Assembly (NCBI GenBank): GCA_964389205.1
Contig: CAYMDH010000098.1
Coordinates: 1 to 6,891 of the forward strand
Source: Leptobacterium sp964389205
Lineage (GTDB): Bacteria > Bacteroidota > Bacteroidia > Flavobacteriales > Flavobacteriaceae
Direction: 5' to 3'
Length of the DNA: 6,891 nt
The position numbers and the translations under genes were made by a program. The notes beneath the pieces were generated by a model. It saw only the letters and a program-made list of their open reading frames with translations, was not told the origin of the DNA and ran no database searches. This document shows, piece after piece, positions 1 to 5,446 of the stretch. Within the stretch, counting starts at the first letter, position 1, and each line of letters opens with the position of its first letter.

Positions 1-57
1 TTGTTTGCGAATGAGGCGGGGTTGTATGATGATATATTGAAGTATTTGAAGTTGTGA
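1..57 (+). CDS. C-terminal end of an unidentified protein (partial)
   Basis: Frame 1 is open from the window edge to a TGA at 55-57 and reads FANEAGLYDDILKYLKL, an ordinary soluble amphipathic helical tail. Its codons (GCG, GAG, GGG) are richer in G than the following intergenic DNA, which fits the end of a real gene. Only 18 codons are visible, so neither family nor function can be named. The frame could also be open by chance. If real, this gene faces the minus-strand genes at 483-2584, and the inverted-repeat region lies between the converging units. Confidence 0.45.
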   Translation: MFANEAGLYDDILKYLKL

Positions 58-156
58 TTGCTGAAAAATATTGATAATTGATTATGTTAAATAAGCATAT
101 ATACTCGAAACCGCATAAAAAAGTGATTATCATAATTAGAAGTCAGAGGTCAGACC

Positions 157-171
157 GTTTATTTCATAAAC
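157..171. repeat. Small hairpin GTTTAT-TTC-ATAAAC
   Basis: A perfect 6-bp stem (157-162 with 166-171) closes a 3-base loop. It sits between the two left-hand GTCAGAN doublets of the nested repeat, so the left arm has its own local fold. Confidence 0.5.
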
Positions 172-295
172 TGTCAGAAGTCAGATAGCTTAGGAATAAA
201 CTGCTGATGGTCAGTTATTTGCAGTTGACAAATCTGACTTCTGACAGAAAAATTTGGCAACCCATCCCTTCGAGTTCGGAATTATAGCCTCTCGT

Positions 296-322
296 CCGCA
301 AGCGGTTCAGGAATGGCATTCC
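296..322. repeat. Two short palindromes in the GC-richer insert of the repeat
   Basis: CCGC-AA-GCGG (296-305) and GGAATG-G-CATTCC (310-322) lie side by side in the 248-334 segment, which has no counterpart in the left half of the nested repeat. This segment is visibly richer in G and C than its surroundings. The palindromes recall REP-type units, but no RAYT transposase is present and copy number cannot be judged from one window. Confidence 0.45.
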
Positions 323-412
323 TTCATCTCATGATCTGACTTCTGACCTCTTTTTCACAAGTCACGATTTTATCCGATTTTTAGTATAGGAAAGCATAAA
401 TAATACAAAGAA

Positions 413-454
413 ACTAGCAATGTGATAGGGTCAAATAGCCTATTCATTGCTAGT
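413..454 (-). terminator. Intrinsic terminator after the two surface-protein genes
   Basis: ACTAGCAATG (413-422) and CATTGCTAGT (445-454) are perfect 10-bp arms. After a 2x1 internal loop the stem continues with ATAGG (425-429) pairing CCTAT (439-443) and closes on a 9-base loop. Read on the minus strand, the hairpin begins 29 bases after the stop of the 200-aa gene and is followed by the T-rich TTCTTTGTATTATTT. The + strand side has no T-run, so the terminator most likely serves the minus-strand unit. Confidence 0.75.
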
Positions 455-482
455 CTTAAAATATGATTGTTGTCCTAAAAAC

Positions 483-1085
483 TTATTCGATTAAAATCAT
501 TTGCCCTGACAGGATTTCTTTACTTGTCTGAAGGCGATAGAAATAAATACCAGCAACTAAAGTCGTTCCGTTTACTTTGACTTGATGTATCCCTTGGTCT
601 TTAGCCTCATTGGATATCAGCTGTTGAACTAATTGACCATTGATATCATAAATGCCTAGGGAAATACTCGTTGCTTGTGGTAATACAAATTCAATCGTAG
701 CGGTAGTGGCAAATGGATTGGGGTAAGTGCTTACCTGTTCACTTGATTTAAGGGAGGTCGTCGTTGTAGTACTATTTTGATTGGTTTTTGCTCGGCTACC
801 CGATGGTTCCTCGCAACCTTGAATCATCGCTTTGAAATCACCACCCGCTTGGGACCAAAAATCTTGTGTTAGTAATACATAATCTCCAGCACTAATTGCT
901 ACATTTGTCTCGGGAAGTATGGTTATAGATGCTTCTACAAACATCTCCGCCTTATAATTTTGATTTTCCTTTGCTGCCTGCTCATTAGACACCATATCAA
1001 CTATTTGGTGAGCAGGACAATCTTGCCCTTGTAATATAGCACTTATTCCAAGCAGAAAAAACAATAAATAACTAGATAATTTCAT
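483..1085 (-). CDS. Small secreted protein with T9SS type A sorting domain
   Basis: This is a 200-aa exported protein. Residues 1 to about 20 form a Sec signal peptide (MKLSS, then the hydrophobic YLLFFLLGISAIL), with cleavage probably near LQG/QDC. Residues 50-91 are beta-rich and hold a G-D-Y-V-L-L...F...GG-D-F-K-A-x-I-x-x-C pattern, which I recall from Bacteroidota surface proteins as a stacked beta-strand (coathanger-type) unit. Residues 97-119 are a Ser/Thr-rich linker. Residues 121-200 are a full type A sorting domain with YPNPF at 121-125, SLGIYDINGQLV at 142-153, AGIYFYRL at 178-185 and a C-terminal beta strand. In known T9SS systems this domain directs outer-membrane passage and surface attachment or release. 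The ATG is preceded by an A-rich tract (TATAAAAAAATG). It lies 68 bp downstream of the tail-fiber-like gene, probably in one transcript. No catalytic motif is visible, so an adhesive or structural role is inference. Confidence 0.85.
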   Translation of the reverse strand: MKLSSYLLFFLLGISAILQGQDCPAHQIVDMVSNEQAAKENQNYKAEMFVEASITILPETNVAISAGDYVLLTQDFWSQAGGDFKAMIQGCEEPSGSRAKTNQNSTTTTTSLKSSEQVSTYPNPFATTATIEFVLPQATSISLGIYDINGQLVQQLISNEAKDQGIHQVKVNGTTLVAGIYFYRLQTSKEILSGQMILIE

Positions 1086-1103
1086 TTTTTTATATTTTAT
1101 AAT

Positions 1104-1134
1104 GAATGGAACAGTTTGTTAAAACTGCCCATTC
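1104..1134 (-). terminator. Hairpin between the two surface-protein genes
   Basis: GAATGG (1104-1109) pairs with CCATTC (1129-1134). After an AA/C internal loop, CAGTTT (1112-1117) pairs with AAACTG (1122-1127) around a GTTA loop, giving 12 bp in total. It begins 19 bases after the stop of the 476-aa gene on the minus strand. No T-run follows on either strand, so it may be a weak or partial terminator or an mRNA-stabilising 3' structure that sets different levels for the two genes. The fold is clear; the role is inferred. Confidence 0.5.
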
Positions 1135-1153
1135 AATAAGGATTAATGGAATC

Positions 1154-2584
1154 TTATTTTTTCAAAGCAGCCAATTCTGCCTGTAAGTTTTCATTCTCTG
1201 CTTTCAATGCTTTCATGGTTTTATTCATGTCAATTAAGTGCAAGAATAATTCTTCAATTTTTTCTTGCTGATTGGCCATCATTTGACCGACTTCCATTCC
1301 GTTTTTCTCAATTTCTGCGCCCGAAGGTGTATTGTGTAGATACCCTTTTTCTTTAATGTGTTTTTCAACGGTTTCTAAGTCCAATAATTTATAGTTTTCT
1401 TCAAAAACATAATCAGCCCAAGCTGGGGTAACAATAACTTCCGTGAATCTTCCACCTCCTAAAACATATAATAAATAGTCTTCTCCATTAAGGGTGGACA
1501 TAGCTGGCATAGAAGTAGTACCGATTGCCACTTTATTACTAAAATGGGAGTTGCCAATGAATTTACCTGCCCAACTGCCTGTTGTATTATGATTCCAATT
1601 TGGGAAATTAACTCTATCCCAACCTAATACCGCTGCGCCTTCATTTTGTCCGATTAATTCACTGAAAAGTCCGTAATTGTAGCCACTAGTTGCATTTCCT
1701 GCTTGAGCAAATACGCCATAGGTTCGCCCTGCATTTACCGGGGTTGCAGTATAAGCACTCCCGTGGACACCAACAGCTTTACCCGCACCTGCTTCAATCT
1801 TACCTATAATACTTCTGCTCCAATCACTTGCATTTGTAATCTGAGGTAATAGGGAAACGATTCCTGCAGTCCCATTTCCTCTATGAGTTGGCGTCGTTAC
1901 AGACACTACGTGGCGAGCATCTCCATCTCCATTAATACTCAAATCTGACAATACATTTTTATTGTTAATTCCAACGTTCCCACTAAAATAGCCACGTCCA
2001 TCAAAATAGCCTGCCCAAGTACCCATACCTTTGATTCTATCATTACCAAAAACTGCTGCAACAACACCTGTTTGAGGAAAGGTATCTATAGCCCCATCCA
2101 AAGTTCCATTGACTCCCGTTATATAATAAGGACCGGAATCAGGGTTCTTAATAGGGTTATTCATTTGAACCACAAAAGTCCCTCCACTAGCTGCTGCTGC
2201 TTTATCACTATAATTAGTATTAAGAAAAGAAAGATTGCTTACTTTACCATAGCTACCAGTTAATCCACCATGGGCAAACCAGTTGTATCCTGTAGATAAA
2301 GTACCAAAAGCCTCACCAACAGCATTTCTTCCATCGGCAGAAATGCTAGTATATACTGCGGATTGACGTCCATCAGCAACAATTCCACCATTGATATCCA
2401 ATCTATAGTTGATTCGAGCGTCATTTGGGTCACCCTGGTCTGCTGGCGTATTAGCGCCCAGAATAAGATTTCCAGAAGTAGTAGTGCCATCTACAGGTGG
2501 CAAATAAAGTTGCGCAAAAGTAGTATTGATAAAGAACGTTAAAAGTAATGTTACTAATCCAATAAATTTTTGTTGAAATTGCAT
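1154..2584 (-). CDS. Exported tail-fiber-like surface protein with C-terminal coiled coil
   Basis: This 476-aa protein has a Sec signal peptide (residues 1-24, cleavage near TTFA/QL). The body is rich in Gly, Asn, Ala and Thr with short beta repeats. GTWAGYFDGRGYFSGNVGIN (188-207) recurs as GSWAGKFIGNSHFSNKVAIG (336-355), and YGVFAQAG/YGLFSELIG pairs (289-312) resemble trimeric fiber shafts. From about residue 372 comes a C-terminal module common in Bacteroidota fiber-like proteins: YVLGGGRFTEVIV, then WADYVFEENYKLLDLETVEKHI with IKEKGYLHNTPSGAEIEKNG, then a coiled coil at about 437-475 (EKIEELFLHLIDMNK...). This arrangement resembles tail-fiber proteins with a C-terminal trimerisation or chaperone domain; I see no confident S74 peptidase catalytic pair. 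It lacks a T9SS sorting domain, so its export route past the periplasm is unclear. The ATG follows an A-rich tract (TCTAAAATTATG). It is the first gene of the pair with the 200-aa protein. An adhesin or fiber role is inference. Confidence 0.75.
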   Translation of the reverse strand: MQFQQKFIGLVTLLLTFFINTTFAQLYLPPVDGTTTSGNLILGANTPADQGDPNDARINYRLDINGGIVADGRQSAVYTSISADGRNAVGEAFGTLSTGYNWFAHGGLTGSYGKVSNLSFLNTNYSDKAAAASGGTFVVQMNNPIKNPDSGPYYITGVNGTLDGAIDTFPQTGVVAAVFGNDRIKGMGTWAGYFDGRGYFSGNVGINNKNVLSDLSINGDGDARHVVSVTTPTHRGNGTAGIVSLLPQITNASDWSRSIIGKIEAGAGKAVGVHGSAYTATPVNAGRTYGVFAQAGNATSGYNYGLFSELIGQNEGAAVLGWDRVNFPNWNHNTTGSWAGKFIGNSHFSNKVAIGTTSMPAMSTLNGEDYLLYVLGGGRFTEVIVTPAWADYVFEENYKLLDLETVEKHIKEKGYLHNTPSGAEIEKNGMEVGQMMANQQEKIEELFLHLIDMNKTMKALKAENENLQAELAALKK

Positions 2585-2640
2585 AATTTTAGATTTTTTG
2601 TTTAAAAATTTTAAATTTTGTTTTTAAATAATCGCTTGGC

Positions 2641-2716
2641 GTAAAAGCATAGCAGTACCACTTCAAGTGCATACATAATCACCCTTGATTTTATAGAATA
2701 CGGCTATTGCTTTTAC
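2641..2716 (-). promoter_or_regulatory. Long dyad in the leader of the tail-fiber-like gene
   Basis: GTAAAAGC (2641-2648) pairs with GCTTTTAC (2709-2716), ATAGC (2649-2653) with GCTAT (2703-2707) across one bulged base, and GTA (2655-2657) with TAC (2699-2701): 16 pairs in total. The 41-base interior holds a second small dyad CACTT-C-AAGTG (2659-2669), which looks more like an operator than an RNA hairpin because its centre is one base. The dyad lies 57-132 bases upstream of the ATG. It could be a 5'-UTR structure or a protein-binding site. No known riboswitch is recognised. Confidence 0.45.
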
Positions 2717-2763
2717 AAGAAAATGGGATTAAAATAGTGTGAGTAATTTATTTTCTCCATTGA

Positions 2764-2782
2764 GGTTAATCCATTTTTAACC
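2764..2782. repeat. Inverted repeat GGTTAA-N7-TTAACC
   Basis: Perfect 6-bp arms (2764-2769 and 2777-2782) surround a 7-base spacer in the gap between the sigma factor and the surface genes. It could be an operator or a small hairpin. No T-run makes it a terminator in either direction, and AT-rich DNA yields such dyads by chance. Confidence 0.3.
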
Positions 2783-2812
2783 AAACAATTGTTCTCATTT
2801 TGTTTTTTGGAA

Positions 2813-2830
2813 CACTACACTTCAGTAGTG
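2813..2830 (-). terminator. Possible terminator hairpin after the sigma-factor gene
   Basis: CACTAC (2813-2818) pairs perfectly with GTAGTG (2825-2830) around a 6-base loop, 58-75 bases beyond the sigma-factor stop on the minus strand. No T-run follows it on that strand. The only T-run (2879-2887) precedes it, directly after the stop codon and without a hairpin before it. A terminator role is therefore weakly supported. Confidence 0.3.
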
Positions 2831-2887
2831 CTTTCATTAGGATAACTACCAAAAAAGTAAAATCTCTCACTTTCTCGGAAAAAAAAA

Positions 2888-3685
2888 TTAAGCAGCGATT
2901 TGATAGTATTGTCTAATATAGACTAAAGTGACAGACATGACCTTCTTCAAAGGCCTCGCTTCTAATCCAATTTGCTGTACTATTTCTTTATAGCTAGTAT
3001 CCGTAAAGAGCACCATATATAAGAAGGTGCGAATCTGTTCATCAGGAATGGTTTTGGCAAGTTTTGACCAATCTTTTCGATTTTTTATAGCTACTTCTTT
3101 AGACTCATTCTTTTGTAAATGTTTTAGAATTTTGTCTCTTCCTCTAGAAATGAGGTTCGTTACGTTATGTTCAGTAGTATTAATGATTTTGGCAATTTGG
3201 TTGCAAGATAAATTTTCAAGTCTCAGCAGAATAGCTAACATTTGCCTAGTCTTTAATAAAGGCAGGAATTGCCTTAAGCGATAGTCATTCGATAAATCAG
3301 AAGCGTTTGCTGCTACTAAATTTTCTTGATTAATGCTAGATTGAGTATATAAATCAATATTAGTTGCTTGCCTACTTTGTTGGTTTAATACGGTCAAACA
3401 GAAATTCTTTATTGCTGTAAATAAGTATTTTTCAAATGCTGTAATGGAATGACTAGGATAATTTGATAAGTTTTTATCAAATATTTTTTTTAGATAAAAG
3501 TCCTGAATAACATCTACACCTTTTGAAACAGGAAAGAAACTACAGGCATAAGCAAGCATTTTTTTGTTGTACAATTCGAATAAACTAGTTTCGAAAGTTT
3601 TTCGAGTTTTAGAATCATTGTGTTTTTTAACTTCAGACAATAGCATTAAAAATGCTTCAGTACTTAAAATAGGGGAATTTTGCAT
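2888..3685 (-). CDS. ECF-like sigma-70 family factor with an extra region-4-like C-terminus
   Basis: This is a cytoplasmic transcription initiation factor of 265 aa when started at the ATG at 3683-3685. An upstream in-frame TTG at 3707-3709 would add eight residues but is less likely. Residues about 33-107 look like region 2 (core binding and -10 melting): FETSLFELYNKKMLAYA, then VDVIQDFYLKKIF and a FEKYLFTAIKNFCLTVL helix. Residues about 143-191 are a region-4 helix-turn-helix (RQMLAILLRLENLSCNQIAK...ISRGRDKILKHL). Residues about 216-262 repeat the same pattern (RTFLYMVLFTDTSYKEIVQQ, then LEARPLKKVMSVTLVYIRQY), where SYKEI matches the start of the region-4 HTH consensus. Typical ECF factors run about 160-200 aa with one region 4, so the extra ~70 residues are unusual. 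It is divergent from the 515-aa gene and upstream of the surface-protein genes on the same strand. No anti-sigma gene adjoins it. Confidence 0.75.
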   Translation of the reverse strand: MQNSPILSTEAFLMLLSEVKKHNDSKTRKTFETSLFELYNKKMLAYACSFFPVSKGVDVIQDFYLKKIFDKNLSNYPSHSITAFEKYLFTAIKNFCLTVLNQQSRQATNIDLYTQSSINQENLVAANASDLSNDYRLRQFLPLLKTRQMLAILLRLENLSCNQIAKIINTTEHNVTNLISRGRDKILKHLQKNESKEVAIKNRKDWSKLAKTIPDEQIRTFLYMVLFTDTSYKEIVQQIGLEARPLKKVMSVTLVYIRQYYQIAA

Positions 3686-3885
3686 AAATAGGGTTTTAGG
3701 AATCAACAATCATTTTGACAATGCAAATAGACGAACATTTAGCTTGTTTTTCAATGTATTCATTCCTAGTGTTCGGAATTATAAAAACACGACCTAAAAT
3801 ATAAATAGCTGTTAATCAGTAATTAAAGTTGATTTATTTTATGTTTTTTCTGAAAAATAAGTGAAATTTACGGCAAAGAATAGAT
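3686..3885. promoter_or_regulatory. Divergent promoter region, sigma factor and TPR-like gene
   Basis: This 200-bp spacer must hold both divergent promoters. I see no exact TAnnTTTG box on either strand; the nearest on the + strand is TAAAGTTG at 3824-3831, one mismatch from consensus and 54 bases before the ATG. A small dyad ATTCC-N8-GGAAT (3762-3766 with 3775-3779) could be an operator. The stretch 3761-3783 closely resembles 263-286, and the two share the 13-mer GTTCGGAATTATA. Confidence 0.4.
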
Positions 3886-5433
3886 ATGTCATTTACCACA
3901 GTACATCAACTTATACAGACCTTGAGTCGAGGGGAGAAAAAAAGATTTAGCAGCTATGCTAAAAAATCGGTGGTAGCTACCCTCTATGAACAATTAAAGC
4001 GAATTAAGCGATTGGACGAGCAACATCTTCTAAATCTTAGAAAAAAATTCAAAAAAGATGACCCTGATTATTTAATTACTTTGATTCTGAAAAGTATGAG
4101 GAATCATGAAGCTAGTAATGTAGACAATCAAATTAAAGCTTTAATACTAGATGCGAAATTCTTATTAAGAAAGGGGTTTTATCGTTCTTGCTACCAACGC
4201 CTTCAAAAAGCAAAGCAAAAAGCTATGGCTATATATAATCATTTTGATGTATTAGAAGTCAATGCTATCTTAATAGAATTGTATCATTTAATTCGAGGGG
4301 ATAGTTATTTTCTTAATAAAATAAATCTTGATGAAATATTAATTGAGAATGTGATGGAGATTCAGCGATTAAATGAGTTTTTAGAACAAAAGAATATACA
4401 CCATCAATTACTCTCTCTGATTAGAAAAGGATTTCCTATTAAGAAAAAAGAAGAAAAAGAAAAACTGAGTAGGAAATTTAAGAACAAACTTCAGAAAAGC
4501 AATTTTAATTCAGGCATAGCCAAATATCATTCCATACAGGCAAAGCACCTCTATCACTTATTAAATGCGGAAAATCAAGAAGCCTTAAACTATAATCAAA
4601 AAGCACTAATTTGGTGGGAACATCCAGAGAATGAAGTATATCATAAAGAAAATAGGTATCGTTATATTCAAACTTTAATCAATACACTAAATGAAAACAT
4701 ACTATTATTAGTTCAGTCTATTGCAGAAGCGGAGCATTCAATGACAAGCTTAAGCCTAGACCTAAAGCAGAATAGTCAGGAAGTATTAGAAAAAATAAAA
4801 CTCCAGTTGGAATCTTGTACAACTATTGAAAAAAGCAAAGTATTACCAGCATATTATAAAGGCTGCTTAAATGTTTATTCAGTTACTCAATCAAACGAAA
4901 ATTTTAGAGAAACAATCGAAGAATTAGAATCTAAATTTAAAATTCGCAAACAATTCAAACTGACTGACCAAGTAATTATACTAACCCAATATGCAGGGTT
5001 TTATTTTCGAGAATATCGTTTTTTATCTTGCAAACGTTGGATTGACGAATTCAAAATAACCACAGAAAAATCACCTCATTTACAAATAAATCTAAAAGTA
5101 GCCTTAAAAGTTTTAGGGGTTTTTGCCAGCTTTGCCATAATTGAAAAACGAAAACCTTCCCCACGCGAACAATTAATCACGACTCGACAAGTGAAACAAG
5201 AATTAATGCAAGCCATCCTTATTTTAAATGATACTAAAGAGCAAATAGGCAGCTTTTATTTAGAATTACTGACAAGATTAGAAGTAATACTAGAAATTGG
5301 TAAGCATACAAAGGATGGGGTGTTTAGAAAACGGCACCTCTTAAAAGAGCTTTCTACCTTCATTTCTAAACACCCAAATGAATATTTTAGCCTGGAAATC
5401 AATAAATGGCTATTAAAAAGATTAGGTAACTAG
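3886..5433 (+). CDS. TPR-like helical protein of a Bacteroidota family of unknown function
   Basis: This 515-aa, lysine-rich, all-helical cytoplasmic protein has no signal peptide or membrane segment. The N-terminus (VHQLIQTLSRGEKKRFSSYA, residues 6-25) matches a pattern I recall from large Bacteroidota proteins of unknown function, where L(S/T)xxEKRYF is followed by a basic segment, LxxLILKSLRNF and then TPR-like helices. Here the LILKSMRNHE block is at 66-75 and helical-hairpin repeats are plausible at about 83-135 (DNQIKALILDAKFLLRKGFY, then CYQRLQKAKQKAMAIYNHFD) and again at about 215-250 and 400-480. TPR-like solenoids usually mediate protein-protein contacts; no enzyme motif is seen. 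The start is firm: ATG after an A-rich stretch (GGCAAAGAATAGATATG). It is divergent from the sigma factor and converges tail-to-tail with the acidic 215-aa gene, overlapping it by 4 bp. Confidence 0.8.
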   Translation: MSFTTVHQLIQTLSRGEKKRFSSYAKKSVVATLYEQLKRIKRLDEQHLLNLRKKFKKDDPDYLITLILKSMRNHEASNVDNQIKALILDAKFLLRKGFYRSCYQRLQKAKQKAMAIYNHFDVLEVNAILIELYHLIRGDSYFLNKINLDEILIENVMEIQRLNEFLEQKNIHHQLLSLIRKGFPIKKKEEKEKLSRKFKNKLQKSNFNSGIAKYHSIQAKHLYHLLNAENQEALNYNQKALIWWEHPENEVYHKENRYRYIQTLINTLNENILLLVQSIAEAEHSMTSLSLDLKQNSQEVLEKIKLQLESCTTIEKSKVLPAYYKGCLNVYSVTQSNENFRETIEELESKFKIRKQFKLTDQVIILTQYAGFYFREYRFLSCKRWIDEFKITTEKSPHLQINLKVALKVLGVFASFAIIEKRKPSPREQLITTRQVKQELMQAILILNDTKEQIGSFYLELLTRLEVILEIGKHTKDGVFRKRHLLKELSTFISKHPNEYFSLEINKWLLKRLGN

Positions 5434-5446
5434 TTTGACCCAACTA
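5430..5446. terminator. Weak hairpin at the convergent gene junction
   Basis: TAGTT (5431-5435) pairs with AACTA (5442-5446), and G5437 with C5441, around a 3-base ACC loop, directly at the shared CTAG stop. On the minus strand a TTTTT run lies about 16 bases further on, inside the end of the 515-aa gene. It is a weak candidate for ending the 215-aa transcript; no better terminator exists at this junction. Confidence 0.25.

Larger units (their letters stand above)
142..347. repeat. Four GTCAGAN heptamer doublets, two in each orientation
   Basis: Doublets of a 7-base unit GTCAGAN occur on the + strand at 142-155 (GTCAGAG, GTCAGAC) and 173-186 (GTCAGAA, GTCAGAT). On the minus strand they occur at 232-245 and 334-347, each reading ATCTGAC then TTCTGAC on the + strand. 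A lone degenerate half (GTCAGTT) is at 210-216. The doublets form most of the inner and middle arms of the nested inverted repeat. The 7-base spacing and constant GTCAGA core suggest a repeat unit or a protein-binding iteron, but which one is not known. Confidence 0.6.
100..388. repeat. Nested imperfect inverted repeat, MITE-like or structured RNA
   Basis: Three pairs of arms nest in order. The outer arms, 100-120 and 368-388, match as reverse complements at 17 of 21 positions, with tips TATACT and AGTATA. The middle arms, 138-154 and 335-351, match at 15 of 17. The inner arms, 171-186 (CTGTCAGAAGTCAGAT) and 232-247, match perfectly over 16 bp. A short GTGA/TCAC match (123-126 with 362-365) lies between the outer and middle arms. 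The right side is about 71 nt longer than the left between the middle and inner arms. The 7-mer AAGCATA occurs at 93-99, directly outside the left tip, and at 392-398, three bases outside the right tip, so a target-site duplication is possible. No transposase is visible. This could be a non-autonomous mobile element, a dispersed repeat or a transcribed RNA fold; one window cannot distinguish these. Confidence 0.6.
2585..2887 (-). other. Intergenic leader of the surface-protein genes
   Basis: These 303 bases contain no credible gene on either strand. They hold several dyads (2641-2716, 2764-2782, 2813-2830) and, on the minus strand, a run of nine T (2879-2887) directly after the sigma-factor stop codon. 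I found no exact minus-strand TAnnTTTG box, so the promoter of the surface-protein unit is either non-canonical, possibly one read by an alternative sigma factor, or lies further upstream. Confidence 0.5.

Noticed and set aside
248..293. Minus-strand frame reading EAIIPNSKGWVAKF
   Set aside because: It is a short stretch within the inverted-repeat element, without a start or extended open frame; likely incidental.
100..388. CRISPR array
   Set aside because: The GTCAGAN repeats are 7-base units in inverted orientation without regular spacers or cas genes.
2072..2263. A 63-codon + strand open frame
   Set aside because: It lies entirely inside the well-supported minus-strand fiber-like gene, and its translation shows no family pattern.
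2260..2490. A 76-codon minus-strand open frame in another frame
   Set aside because: It is an out-of-frame shadow within the fiber-like gene whose signal peptide and repeats fix the true frame.
3027..3284. An 85-codon + strand open frame
   Set aside because: It is antisense to the sigma-factor region-4 coding sequence and has no recognisable features.
3686..3709. Eight-codon upstream extension of the sigma factor from a TTG
   Set aside because: A nearer ATG at 3683-3685 gives a normal N-terminus, and the extension adds no conserved sequence.
3564..3797. A 77-codon + strand open frame spanning the sigma-factor start
   Set aside because: It is antisense to the sigma N-terminus and runs through the divergent promoter region; no family resemblance.
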